Positions 28,957 through 37,217 of a DNA stretch of 64,000 bases are shown here, in pieces; the stretch's first letter is position 1, and each line of letters opens with the position of its first letter. Below the pieces are notes generated by a model. It saw only the letters and a program-made list of their open reading frames with translations. It was not told the origin of the DNA and did no database searches. The position numbers were made by a program, and so were the translations under genes. The stretch spans positions 372,001-436,000 of the forward strand of contig NZ_CP046172.1 in the NCBI RefSeq assembly GCF_011801145.1, written 5' to 3'. Origin of the DNA: Nocardia arthritidis (GTDB lineage Bacteria > Actinomycetota > Actinomycetes > Mycobacteriales > Mycobacteriaceae).

Positions 28957-29025
28957 ATGATCGGCAATCCGGCAAAGGCGTGCGCCCGCACCGCTATCGC
29001 GGTGACCGGACGGGGCGCCTACTGA
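28957..29025 (+). CDS. candidate 22-aa micro-ORF
   Basis: A 22-codon ORF reads MIGNPAKACARTAIAVTGRG then AY, with a very strong GGAAGGAGG (28941-28949) 7 nt upstream. A hairpin (GCCGGAG / CTCCGGC, 28887-28919) precedes it. The peptide matches no family I know. The remaining part of the 28.57-29.32 kb gap has only low-quality frames. It might be a leader peptide or small regulator, or a decoy. Confidence 0.35.
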   Translation: MIGNPAKACARTAIAVTGRGAY

Positions 29026-29320
29026 GACCACCACCGGGGGTGGGGATCTGGGCCCGGCCTGTCTACGAGGGGTGGCAGGCCGAGCTCAGGGGATGGCGCC
29101 GCCGGGTCGGTCCACGAGGGGTGACCGGCCCGGTCGGCAGTCACTACGGCGACACATCGACTGGCTCTTCCAGGAGCTGAGCAGCAAACGGTCGGTGCGA
29201 GAGACGATTCCGCGCACGGGGGTCAAATCCGGCTTACGGGAGTCGATTTCGCGTCGACGTCCGGCATTCGCGCCTGCCGACGGTAACCAAGCAGTGCTGA
29301 CCGTATGTTCCCAGCGGTGC

Positions 29321-29884
29321 TCACATGGCCGGGCCGGTCCTCGGAGGGGAGGGACCGGCTCGGCCTAATATTTGTTTATTACCTTGTCCGACAATGGAAT
29401 TCGGTGATGACGACATCGAGTCGAGTCTGCATTCCAAGATATCTCGGGGTTCGCCCTCACCGAAGTAGTTGTCGTCGTGCGCGGTCCAGCGGAATCCGGC
29501 TCGCCGGTAGATGTTCAGCGCGGCCTGGTTCGTCGGGCGCACGGTGATGAATACGCTGCGGACCGACATCGACCGGCATAGTCGTAATGCCTGCTGCACC
29601 AGGGCCGTACCGTAACCGTTACCGCAGCTGTCGGCCGTCACCGCCAAGCTCAGCAACCAGGCCCGGCGTTGCGCGGTGAGCGCGACCAGCACATGGCCCA
29701 GCAACCTCCCATCGACCTCGCAGACGAGCCAGTGCGCCCCGTGCAGATCGAATAACTGGCGCAGCGCGAAATACGGGTACGAATCGTCGCCGAAGCGTTC
29801 GTTCTCGATGGACGCCATCTGGCCGAGATCCGACAGTTCGGCAAGTCGGTATATGGCTGTAGGTGCCCTCGTCGCGGAATCCAA
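29321..29884 (-). CDS. GNAT family N-acetyltransferase (RimI-like)
   Basis: A 187-aa acetyltransferase: YRLAELSDLGQMASIENERF at the start, LLSLAVTADSCGNGYGTALV carrying the acetyl-CoA-binding Q/RxxGxG-type loop, and NQAALNIYRRAGFRWTA at the end, all standard for RimI-like GNAT enzymes. The last 35 residues are unstructured. Substrate could be a protein N-terminus or a small molecule. It is divergent from the P450 operon with a 300-nt, locally AT-richer gap. Confidence 0.82.
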   Translation of the reverse strand: MDSATRAPTAIYRLAELSDLGQMASIENERFGDDSYPYFALRQLFDLHGAHWLVCEVDGRLLGHVLVALTAQRRAWLLSLAVTADSCGNGYGTALVQQALRLCRSMSVRSVFITVRPTNQAALNIYRRAGFRWTAHDDNYFGEGEPRDILECRLDSMSSSPNSIVGQGNKQILGRAGPSPPRTGPAM

Positions 29885-30188
29885 TGTGCTCCCTCGCGCT
29901 GAGACGTGGCCTTATCCCAAGCGTAGGCGTCTGCCCCGGGAGGCAGTGGCCCGCGCCGCCCGTGGCAGCCCAACCCGAAGTAGTTTAAGCGCCGAACACC
30001 CGCCCGCGGTGCGGATGTCGCGGTTCGGTCATCCGATGGCTGTTCGTGTCAAATGTATTGCTACGTATTTGCTTCCGATTCGCGACTTTGTTTCGGTTCG
30101 CCTAATGCGCTGTGGGGTAGAGCAACTGGGGGCGCGCAAAGCAACATCGGTGGCAATCCGCCACGTCGACAGCCCCGGCGACTGACGT

Positions 30189-30210
30189 AGACAAAAGTAT
30201 CCATTTGTCT
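30189..30210. promoter_or_regulatory. operator of the P450-TetR pair
   Basis: Perfect 7-bp inverted repeat AGACAAA / TTTGTCT with an 8-bp spacer, 13 nt before the P450 start. The size fits a TetR dimer site and the second gene of the operon encodes a TetR protein, so it is the natural autoregulatory operator. Confidence 0.6.
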
Positions 30211-30222
30211 TAGCGTCGGAAC

Positions 30223-31446
30223 ATGTCGCCTGATGAGTATCGCGGAGCTCCGGTGTTCGAGCTGTGCGGCGGTGCGACCTGGAAGTCGCCGTGGGCCATG
30301 TACGCGGCGCTGCGCGAGCATGATCCGGTCCATCACGTGGTTCCGAAAGATCAACCGGCACACGACTATTGGGTGCTAACGAGACATGAGCACGTCTACG
30401 CCGCGGCCCGCGACACCGAAACCTTCTCCTCCAGGGACGGTTTGACCGTCGAATACGGCGAGTTGGCACGGATCGGTCTCACCGACAATCCGCCGCTGGT
30501 GATGCAGGATCCACCGCAGCACACCGAATTTCGCAAACTGGTTGCCCGCGGGTTTACGCCGCGTCAAGTGCACGAGGTCGAGCCGGTGGTGCGCGCGTTC
30601 GTCCGCGCCCGGTTGGATCGGTTGGCCGCGGCGGGCGGCGGCGATATCGTCAGGGATCTGTTCAAACCACTGCCGAGCATGGTCGTCGCGCACTATCTCG
30701 GCGTGCCCGAGGCGGACCGGACCCGATTCGACGGTTGGACCGATGCGGTGGTCGCGGGCAGCGTCGAGCGCGGTGCCGCCGCGCAGGCCGCCTCCCTCGA
30801 AATGCTCGGCTATTTCGCCGAACTCGTGAAACGCAGGCGCACGGATCCGGGCGAGGACACCGTCTCGCTGCTGGTGCGCACCGGTTTGGCCGCCGACGAC
30901 ACCGATGTGCGTGGGCTGGTGCAAATCCTGGCCTACGCCTGGACCATGGTCGCCGGTGGCAACGACACCACCACCGGGCTACTCGGCGGCGCGGTGCAAC
31001 TGCTGCAGCGGGATCCGGATCAGCGGGCCGCCCTGATCGCCGATCCGGCGCTGATGGGAACGGCCATCGAGGAATTCGCGCGGTTGACCGCACCGGTCCA
31101 GGGCCTGGCGCGGACCGTAACCCGCGATATCGAGTTGGCGGGCAAGACAATTCCAGCCGGCCGCAAGGTGCTGCTGGTGTACGGCTCGGCCAACCGCGAC
31201 GAACGTGTATACGGCCCCGACGCCGCCGAACTCGACATCACCCGCGATCCACAGCGCATAGTCACCTTCGGCAATGGCTCGCACCACTGCCTCGGCGCGG
31301 CCGCCGCCCGCATGCAGGCCCGAGTCGCGTTGGAAGAATTGCTGACCCGTTTTCCGGACTACCAGGTCGACACCGAGGCAGTCGAATACGCGCCCGGTCC
31401 TTACGTCCGCCGTCCCACCGCCATCCCGTTCCGGTGCGCGGCATGA
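30223..31446 (+). CDS. cytochrome P450
   Basis: A 407-aa soluble bacterial P450 monooxygenase. The heme-binding cysteine is in TFGNGSHHCLGAAAARMQA, the I-helix oxygen groove is AGGNDTTTGLLGG and the K-helix ExxR lies in AIEEFARLTAP. ATG 30223 lies just after the palindromic operator, so the leader is very short. The stop overlaps the start of a TetR gene by ATGA. No ferredoxin gene is nearby, so electrons must come from elsewhere. Substrate and CYP family number cannot be given. Confidence 0.92.
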   Translation: MSPDEYRGAPVFELCGGATWKSPWAMYAALREHDPVHHVVPKDQPAHDYWVLTRHEHVYAAARDTETFSSRDGLTVEYGELARIGLTDNPPLVMQDPPQHTEFRKLVARGFTPRQVHEVEPVVRAFVRARLDRLAAAGGGDIVRDLFKPLPSMVVAHYLGVPEADRTRFDGWTDAVVAGSVERGAAAQAASLEMLGYFAELVKRRRTDPGEDTVSLLVRTGLAADDTDVRGLVQILAYAWTMVAGGNDTTTGLLGGAVQLLQRDPDQRAALIADPALMGTAIEEFARLTAPVQGLARTVTRDIELAGKTIPAGRKVLLVYGSANRDERVYGPDAAELDITRDPQRIVTFGNGSHHCLGAAAARMQARVALEELLTRFPDYQVDTEAVEYAPGPYVRRPTAIPFRCAA

Positions 31447-31991
31447 CCGACTGGCTCACCGATACCCGCACCCGGGCGGCCACCGACCGCATCCTCGACG
31501 CCGTACGCACCCTCTCCATAGACCGCCCCGTCACCACTCTCGGCATGGCCGAAATAGCCGGGGCCGCAGGATGTTCCCGTGCAACTCTCTACCGCTACTT
31601 CGAAAACCGGCACGCGCTCTACGCCGCCTTCGCCGCCCGCGAAGCCCACGCGTTGGTCGAAAGGGTTTGGCGCAAAAGAACATTCGATCAGATCCTGGAC
31701 GGCATACTCGAAACCATCGCCGAAGTCCGCGAAACCCCGCATCTGGCTCTCTGGTTCACCCCCGAAAACGCCGGAATTGTTGCCCAACTGTCGAATTCGC
31801 CCGAGATCATCGACAAGCTCGCGACCGCCTTCGTCGCAACCCTGCGCCCCGATCTCACCGACCTGCGGGCAAAGCGCCTCGGCCAATGGACCGTCCGCGC
31901 CGTCGTCTCGCTGCTGATCCTCCCGGCCGCCGACGAATCGGAGGAACGCGCTCTCCTGCACGACTTCCTGCTGCCCTTCCTTCAGGAGTAG
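31443..31991 (+). CDS. TetR family regulator coupled to the P450
   Basis: A 182-aa regulator: ATDRILDAVRTLSIDRPVTT, LGMAEIAGAAGCSRATLYRY and FENRHALYAAF form the DNA-binding part. The start ATG overlaps the P450 stop (ATGA), so the two are translationally coupled. It probably represses the pair through the repeat at 30189-30210, keeping P450 expression self-limited. Its 3' end overlaps the convergent WYL regulator gene by 10 bp. Confidence 0.86.
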   Translation: MTDWLTDTRTRAATDRILDAVRTLSIDRPVTTLGMAEIAGAAGCSRATLYRYFENRHALYAAFAAREAHALVERVWRKRTFDQILDGILETIAEVRETPHLALWFTPENAGIVAQLSNSPEIIDKLATAFVATLRPDLTDLRAKRLGQWTVRAVVSLLILPAADESEERALLHDFLLPFLQE

Positions 31992-32947
31992 CGGCCGGCG
32001 ATCGCTGTGGCGCGGTCGTGTAACTCCGCGCGCAACCATTGCGGGGCAAGGACTTCCGCGCCCATGGCGAGTTGCCACAGCGCCCATATGGCATGCCTGC
32101 GATCTTGGAAGGTCAGCTCCAACCGCAGCCAGCCGTCCGCGTCGACCGCTTCGGCGCGGACCGCCAGCGCGGTGTCCACCAACTCCGCCCGCCGTGCCGG
32201 GTCCACCCGTGCCAGCACGGTGACCTGTGCGCCGCCGGTCCGAAACCGCCTGCTGCGCTCCTGCCAGGCCCGGTCCAGATCGACCCGGTCCGGCCGCTGT
32301 GCCGGTTCGTCGAGCGCTTCGGCGGCCAACATCCGCGACAGCCGGTAGGTGCGGTCCGCGCCGGACCTCGTGGCCAGCAGGTAGCCCTGGCCGCGCGCGG
32401 TGACCAGGCCGATCGGGTCCACCGTCCGCCACTGCGGGGCCTGATCCGCCGCCGCGTAGTGGATACGCAGCTTGTGTCCGGCGAACACCGCGCGCCGTAC
32501 CTCGGCCACCACGGTGTCGGGCGCCTCTTCGGCGACCAGTCGGCGCGCGAGGAGATCGGTTTCCGGTTCGATGAGGAATCGCTGTGCAGACCCGGTAGCG
32601 GCGGCCTGATGGCCTTCGGGTAGCGCGTCGACCACCTTGCGCATGGCCGAGGTGAGCGCCGAGCCGAGGCCGAATGCCTGTGCGCCGGAACGTGATCCGG
32701 CGACCAGCAGGGCGAGTGCCTCGTCGTGGTTCAGTCCGGTCAGCTCGGTCCGGAAACCGGGCAGCAGTGCGAAACCACCGTGTCTACCGCGTTCGGCGTA
32801 GACCGGGACGCCTGCCGCGGACAGTGCCTCGATATCGCGAAGCACCGTGCGGGTGGATACCTCCAGTTCGCGGGCCAGCGCGGCCGCGGACAGCCGGCCG
32901 TGCCGGCGCAGCAGCAGCACCAGCGAGACCAGCCGGTCGGCGCGCAT
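31982..32947 (-). CDS. WYL-domain HTH transcriptional regulator
   Basis: A 321-aa regulator with an N-terminal winged helix (LVSLVLLLRRHGRLSAAALA, RELEVSTRTVLRDIEALSAA) and a central WYL domain (KLRIHYAAADQAPQWRTVDP, YLLATRSGADRTYRLSRM). WYL proteins often sense nucleic acid or small ligands. ATG 32947 is preferred; the longer frame from 32971 crosses the operator. It diverges from a SnoaL-like gene with a perfect inverted repeat between them. Confidence 0.86.
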   Translation of the reverse strand: MRADRLVSLVLLLRRHGRLSAAALARELEVSTRTVLRDIEALSAAGVPVYAERGRHGGFALLPGFRTELTGLNHDEALALLVAGSRSGAQAFGLGSALTSAMRKVVDALPEGHQAAATGSAQRFLIEPETDLLARRLVAEEAPDTVVAEVRRAVFAGHKLRIHYAAADQAPQWRTVDPIGLVTARGQGYLLATRSGADRTYRLSRMLAAEALDEPAQRPDRVDLDRAWQERSRRFRTGGAQVTVLARVDPARRAELVDTALAVRAEAVDADGWLRLELTFQDRRHAIWALWQLAMGAEVLAPQWLRAELHDRATAIAGRYS

Positions 32948-32968
32948 ACGGAAACCTTCGCGGAAATA

Positions 32969-32987
32969 CACGACACAGGGTGTCGTG
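32969..32987. promoter_or_regulatory. operator between WYL regulator and SnoaL-like gene
   Basis: Perfect 8-bp inverted repeat CACGACAC-AGG-GTGTCGTG in the 62-bp divergent region. It is a likely binding site for the WYL regulator controlling itself and the neighbouring gene. Confidence 0.55.
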
Positions 32988-33009
32988 ATTCGTTGGGAGC
33001 CTTACCAGT

Positions 33010-33357
33010 ATGACGAACACGACAGTGGCCACCGAGCCGAACGATTTGGGCAGATTTTTCATCGAGCGCGCCAACGCGGGCGATGTCGACGGGCTGGTGG
33101 CGTTGTACGAGCCGAATGCCGTGCTGGCATTCCCGCCGGGCAATCTCGCGACCGGACATGCGGAGATCCGCAAGGTGTACGAGGAGTTCGTCGCGGCCGC
33201 GCCGACGCTCGCGCCGGGTACGCAGCACCCCGCGTTGGTGAGCGGTGACCTGGCGCTCACGGTGTGCGCGCTGCCCAATGAGACGACCGTCGAGATCGCC
33301 CGTCGGCAGCCGGACGGTTCGTGGCTGTGGGTGGTGGACCAGCCCGGACTCGCTTAG
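33010..33357 (+). CDS. SnoaL/DUF4440-like protein
   Basis: A 115-aa NTF2-fold protein: FFIERANAGDVDGLVALYEP, AVLAFPPGNLATGHAEIRKV and a final QPDGSWLWVVDQPG are typical. The divergent WYL regulator and palindrome suggest controlled expression. It is one of three NTF2-fold proteins encoded in the window. Function unknown. Confidence 0.78.
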   Translation: MTNTTVATEPNDLGRFFIERANAGDVDGLVALYEPNAVLAFPPGNLATGHAEIRKVYEEFVAAAPTLAPGTQHPALVSGDLALTVCALPNETTVEIARRQPDGSWLWVVDQPGLA

Positions 33358-33405
33358 CCCAAATCGCCTCTGCGGCGCGAAGTTCCGCGAATCCCTCGAA
33401 AGAAG

Positions 33406-33443
33406 AACGGCCTTTGATCCGGTTTCCCGGGCCAAAGGCCGTT
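33406..33443 (-). terminator. terminator of tRNA-Pro
   Basis: Perfect 11-bp stem AACGGCCTTTG / CAAAGGCCGTT with a 16-nt loop, followed on the minus strand by TTCTTCTTTC. It lies about 20 nt after the tRNA 3' end and may also end the convergent SnoaL-like transcript. Confidence 0.75.
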
Positions 33444-33463
33444 TTCGTGTCTCAACCACACGA

Positions 33464-33538
<75 letters not shown>

Positions 33539-33599
33539 TGAAGCGAACCTGGAGTAGCTTACAACAGGGCGGGCGGGATCGTTAAACCGGCTGGTCAGA

Positions 33600-35537
33600 T
33601 TATGTTTTGTGGGGACGGATGCTGGTGAAGATGCGCTTGGCGGTTTCGGCGTCGATGGCGTTGGGGACGCCGGTGTCGGCCGCGATCACCATGACGAAAT
33701 TGCCATCCTCCTCCTCGCTGGGCATGGCGAAGGTGTAGATCGAGTACTGCCTGGCGCAGCCGGGTTTGGGCTGGCTGACGCTGCCCCTGGTTTCCACGAA
33801 GGTGCCGTGCTGCAGTCCGTCCAGTGAGGCGAGCGGTTGTGGCGCGCCGGCTTTGCCGCCGGACGGGTCGGCGTAGGCGGCGCGGGCCGACTTGGCGCCG
33901 AAATCCGTTGCGACCCTTACGCTGTCCTTGTCGTCGGATCCGGTGAGCAGCGAGATGGTCCGGGACGAGCCCGGGCAGTAGCCCTTGCCGTCCACCGCGT
34001 ATCCCTTGCCGATGATGCCGTCGGGCGGCCCGCCGAGGGCGCCCTGTGCGCTGATCGCCCAGCCGGACGGCACGTCGTACGCCGCGCCGACATCGGGCGC
34101 GTCGACCACCTGGAATCCGGGCACCACCGGGGCCATATTGCCGGCGGCCGCGCTCGGGCTCGGCTTCGCGGTCGGACTCTTGGTGGGTGCTCCCGGGCTG
34201 GTCGTGAGCGCGCTCACCAGCGATTCCGTAGTTCCCGTACTTTTGGCGTCCGAATCCGGCGATCCGGAACTCAACGCGAGTGTGACGGCCACCACCAGCG
34301 CGATCACCACTAGGAGGCCGATTCCGACGCCCAGCAGCAGCTTTCCGCGATTACCCGGCGGCTGCCCACCGGGAGGCGTCGACCCGAACCGCCCGGCGGC
34401 GGGGAATTGCTGCGGGTTCCCGAACTGGGGCGCGTTCCCCACCTGGGATGCGTTGCCGTACAGCGGATCGGCGCCGCTGGGGTATTGCGTCACCCCGCCG
34501 GACTGCCAGGATGTCCCGGCCTGGTGCTGCCCCCACCCGGCGCTCGCCTGCGGCGAACTGGCCGGTGGTGCCGTGCCGCCCGGCGTCTGCCACGGCGAAT
34601 CGGACTGCGCCGCAGCGGTACCGGGTGCCTGCCACGGCGAATCGGGCTGCGCCGTCGGCGTACCGGATGTCGGCCTCGGTGAATCTGGTTGCGCCGCAGG
34701 GGCGCTGGGTGCCTGCCACGGCGAATTGGATTGCGCGGACTGACCGTTCGGCGCCTGCCAGGGCGTCGGGGCCGCCTTCGACGGCGTGCCGAAAGTCGAT
34801 GGCCACTGCGGTGTCCCGCTCGGCTGCTCGGTGACTCCGTGTGGGGTCATGGTGCCGATCGGTCGCGTCAACTGTTCGGTGCGGCCATGCGAACTCACCT
34901 GTTGCGGTGCGCTATCCGATTTGCCGCCTGTCGCGTCCGATGGTTCATCGATCGAGAAAGGCTTGTCACCGTATTCGGTACGCACCGTTAGTTCCGAATC
35001 ATCCTGCTGCGGGGCAGGTTTCGGCGATTCTTCCGGCTCGGCGGCCGCCGGGCGCCGGTGGATCGTCTCGGTCGGTGCCGTGGCGCTGTCGGGCCGCCGC
35101 AATTGCTCGGTCGGCTTCGTCGAATCGGCCGAGGCCGAATCCGATTCCGCCGAAGGAGTTTCCATCTCCTCCGCGAGGTGCGGCCGGAACCGCCTCGGCG
35201 GGCGACCGAACGGTGCCCACTCTTTGTTGGCCCTGGGCAATGCGGCCGCGCCCGCGCCGCTCCTCGGTAGCGAGAACGGGTCGGACTGTCCGGAGAACTC
35301 CGCGCCGGGCCGCCGTGACGGCGCCCGGGGTGAGCCGCCGTGCCGCCCATCGGAGCTCGATTGTTCCGGGGTAGCCGTTTGCCCTGACTCGGAGACCGGG
35401 TCGGAGCCGCTTAGTCGTTGTGAGCCTGCCGGCTCGGATTGTGCCGCCTCGGAAGACGGCCGCGGATCTGGGGACGGTGCACCGGTCTGTCCGAGAACGG
35501 CCGGCTCGTCGCGCCCATCGTCGAAACCACTACTCAA
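33600..35537 (-). CDS. Pro/Ser-rich single-pass membrane protein
   Basis: About 645 aa. The first two thirds are low-complexity and acidic, proline, serine and glutamine rich, with degenerate repeats of AQ-DSPWQAPG type. One membrane helix follows (LLLGVGIGLLVVIALVVAVT), then an extracytoplasmic domain (PGFQVVDAPDVGAAYDVPSG to the end) with two cysteines. TTG 35537 is proposed as start because it lies after the upstream gene stop with AGGGA nearby; a start at 35609 would overlap that gene. Similar architectures are common in Nocardia and may be envelope-stress or partner-binding proteins. Function unknown. Confidence 0.7.
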   Translation of the reverse strand: MSSGFDDGRDEPAVLGQTGAPSPDPRPSSEAAQSEPAGSQRLSGSDPVSESGQTATPEQSSSDGRHGGSPRAPSRRPGAEFSGQSDPFSLPRSGAGAAALPRANKEWAPFGRPPRRFRPHLAEEMETPSAESDSASADSTKPTEQLRRPDSATAPTETIHRRPAAAEPEESPKPAPQQDDSELTVRTEYGDKPFSIDEPSDATGGKSDSAPQQVSSHGRTEQLTRPIGTMTPHGVTEQPSGTPQWPSTFGTPSKAAPTPWQAPNGQSAQSNSPWQAPSAPAAQPDSPRPTSGTPTAQPDSPWQAPGTAAAQSDSPWQTPGGTAPPASSPQASAGWGQHQAGTSWQSGGVTQYPSGADPLYGNASQVGNAPQFGNPQQFPAAGRFGSTPPGGQPPGNRGKLLLGVGIGLLVVIALVVAVTLALSSGSPDSDAKSTGTTESLVSALTTSPGAPTKSPTAKPSPSAAAGNMAPVVPGFQVVDAPDVGAAYDVPSGWAISAQGALGGPPDGIIGKGYAVDGKGYCPGSSRTISLLTGSDDKDSVRVATDFGAKSARAAYADPSGGKAGAPQPLASLDGLQHGTFVETRGSVSQPKPGCARQYSIYTFAMPSEEEDGNFVMVIAADTGVPNAIDAETAKRIFTSIRPHKT

Positions 35538-35577
35538 TGTTCCAATTCCCTGCCTGATACACCTTTCGGCAGGGACA

Positions 35578-36540
35578 CTAGCGGGCGACCGCCTCCGATG
35601 CAGACACACCCTGGCCGGTATCGCTGGCGGGTCGCCTCGGCGGGGCCGCGACCAGGGTCAACAGCGTGGCCTCCGGACGGCAGCAGAACCGGTAGGGCGC
35701 CCATGGCGAGGTGCCGATACCTGCGGAAACGTGCAATTGAGTGTGCGCGCCCCACCGTGAAGGGCCCTTAACGCGAGACCGATCGATGCCGCAGTTGGTG
35801 ACGAGCGCGCCGTAACCGGGCAGCACCAGCTGACCACCGTGGGTATGACCGGCCAGCACCAGGTCGTACCCGTCCTCGGCGAACCGATCGAGCACCCGCG
35901 GCTCCGGCGAATGGGTCAGGCCGAGACGCAGCTGCGCGAGCGGGTTCGGCGCGCCCGCGACGGTGTCGTAGCGATCACGCTGCAAATGCGGATCGTCGAC
36001 GCCCGCGGTCGCGATGCGGATACCGGCCACCTCGAGATCGCGGCGCACATGGGTCAGATCCAGCCAGCCGCGTTCGGTGAAGGCCGCGCGCAGATCCTTC
36101 CAGGGCAGCGGCGCGCCATACACCCTGCGGTGGTTCTTTTTGAAGTACTTCAGCGGGTTCTTGGGCACCGGCGCGAAGTAGTCATTACTGCCGAAAACGA
36201 AAAGGCCCGGGCGGGAAAGCAATCCGCCGAGGGCCTGAACCACCGCTGGCACCGACTTCTGATGCGACAGGTTGTCGCCGGTGTTCACCACCAGATCCGG
36301 TTCGAGCCGGTCCAGTTCGCGCAGCCACTGCTGCTTGAGTTTCTGGCCGGGCATCATGTGCAGATCGCTCAGGTGCAGCACCCGTAGGCTCGACGAACCC
36401 GGTGGCAGCACCGGCATGGTGGTCTCGCGGAGCACGAAAGCATTGCGCTCGATCAGCGATGCGTAGCCGATGCCGGCCGCCGCGGCCCCGGCGGCACCCA
36501 ATGCGGTCGTCCGTACGGCGGAGGTCGAGATTACGGGCAT
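35578..36540 (-). CDS. membrane-associated metallophosphoesterase
   Basis: A 320-aa calcineurin-like phosphoesterase (position of M. tuberculosis Rv3683). The N-terminus is a membrane or signal segment (TTALGAAGAAAAGIGYASLI). Metal ligands are visible in LRVLHLSDLHMMPGQ, VVNTGDNLSHQ, FVFGSNDYFAP and the final LAGHTHGGQLVLPG. It probably hydrolyses phosphoesters at the membrane, like YkuE-type proteins. It is divergent from the yqeY gene; the Pro-rich protein gene follows on the same strand. Confidence 0.88.
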   Translation of the reverse strand: MPVISTSAVRTTALGAAGAAAAGIGYASLIERNAFVLRETTMPVLPPGSSSLRVLHLSDLHMMPGQKLKQQWLRELDRLEPDLVVNTGDNLSHQKSVPAVVQALGGLLSRPGLFVFGSNDYFAPVPKNPLKYFKKNHRRVYGAPLPWKDLRAAFTERGWLDLTHVRRDLEVAGIRIATAGVDDPHLQRDRYDTVAGAPNPLAQLRLGLTHSPEPRVLDRFAEDGYDLVLAGHTHGGQLVLPGYGALVTNCGIDRSRVKGPSRWGAHTQLHVSAGIGTSPWAPYRFCCRPEATLLTLVAAPPRRPASDTGQGVSASEAVAR

Positions 36541-36576
36541 TTGCCCAGCATAGGTGACCCCGCTCCGGAACGCTGA

Positions 36577-36621
36577 GTGTGTTTCCGCACAGAGGACTTG
36601 ACGCGAGGTGTGTTTCCGCAC
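36577..36621. repeat. 14-bp direct repeats in a divergent promoter
   Basis: GTGTGTTTCCGCAC occurs at 36577-36590 and 36608-36621, 31 bp apart (about three helical turns), between the phosphoesterase and yqeY-like genes. It is a candidate regulator binding pair of unknown identity. Confidence 0.5.
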
Positions 36622-36697
36622 TCCAACCGTTGCGACGGGATGGTGCCGCGGGCAAATGTGGTGGGCCTGTCGCCGTGCAGCGGCTACCGTGTGCCAC

Positions 36698-37162
36698 ATG
36701 CCGGAACTCAAATCGCAGCTGCGGACGGATATGACCGCCGCGATGAAAGCCAAGGACACGCTGCGCCTTTCCACGTTGCGGATGCTGCTCGCGGCCATCC
36801 AGACCGCGGAGGTCGCCGGACCGCAGGCGCGCGAGCTGTCCGATGCGGAGGTGATCGCTGTCCTGCAGAAGGAGGCGAAGAAGCGCGCCGAGTCGGCCGA
36901 GGTGTACACCCAGGCCGGCCGCGGTGAGCTGGCCGCGAACGAGCACGCCGAGGCCCGCATCATCGACGAGTACCTGCCGACCCAGCTGTCCGATGCCGAG
37001 GTCGCCGACCTCGCCGACACCGCCATCGCACAGGTTGCCGAGGAAATCGGCGAACGTCCGACCATGCGGCAGATGGGGCAGGTGATGAAGATCGCCAGCG
37101 CCCTCGCCGCGGGCAAGGCCGACGGTTCCCGGATCTCGGCCGCGGTGAAGTCGAGGCTGTAG
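36698..37162 (+). CDS. GatB/YqeY domain protein
   Basis: A 154-aa YqeY-type protein: LKSQLRTDMTAAMKAKDTLR, LSTLRMLLAAIQTAEV and IDEYLPTQLSDAEVADLA are the family pattern. YqeY shares the helical tail domain of the GatB amidotransferase subunit and is thought to contact tRNA; its role is not settled. ATG 36698 gives the usual N-terminus. A strong bidirectional terminator follows. Confidence 0.88.
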   Translation: MPELKSQLRTDMTAAMKAKDTLRLSTLRMLLAAIQTAEVAGPQARELSDAEVIAVLQKEAKKRAESAEVYTQAGRGELAANEHAEARIIDEYLPTQLSDAEVADLADTAIAQVAEEIGERPTMRQMGQVMKIASALAAGKADGSRISAAVKSRL

Positions 37163-37177
37163 CCGTCCCGCACGAAA

Positions 37178-37214
37178 AACACCGCCGACCCGGATATTTC
37201 GGGTCGGCGGTGTT
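37178..37214. terminator. bidirectional terminator between yqeY and ponA2
   Basis: Perfect 15-bp stem AACACCGCCGACCCG / CGGGTCGGCGGTGTT with the 7-nt loop GATATTT; A-run on the left and T-rich bases on the right, so it can serve both convergent genes. Confidence 0.9.
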
Positions 37215-37217
37215 CGT

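Noticed and set aside
29072..29547. Frames in the gap before the GNAT gene
   Set aside because: No ribosome sites, Arg/Ser-rich and inconsistent codon bias; only the micro-ORF at 28957 has some support.
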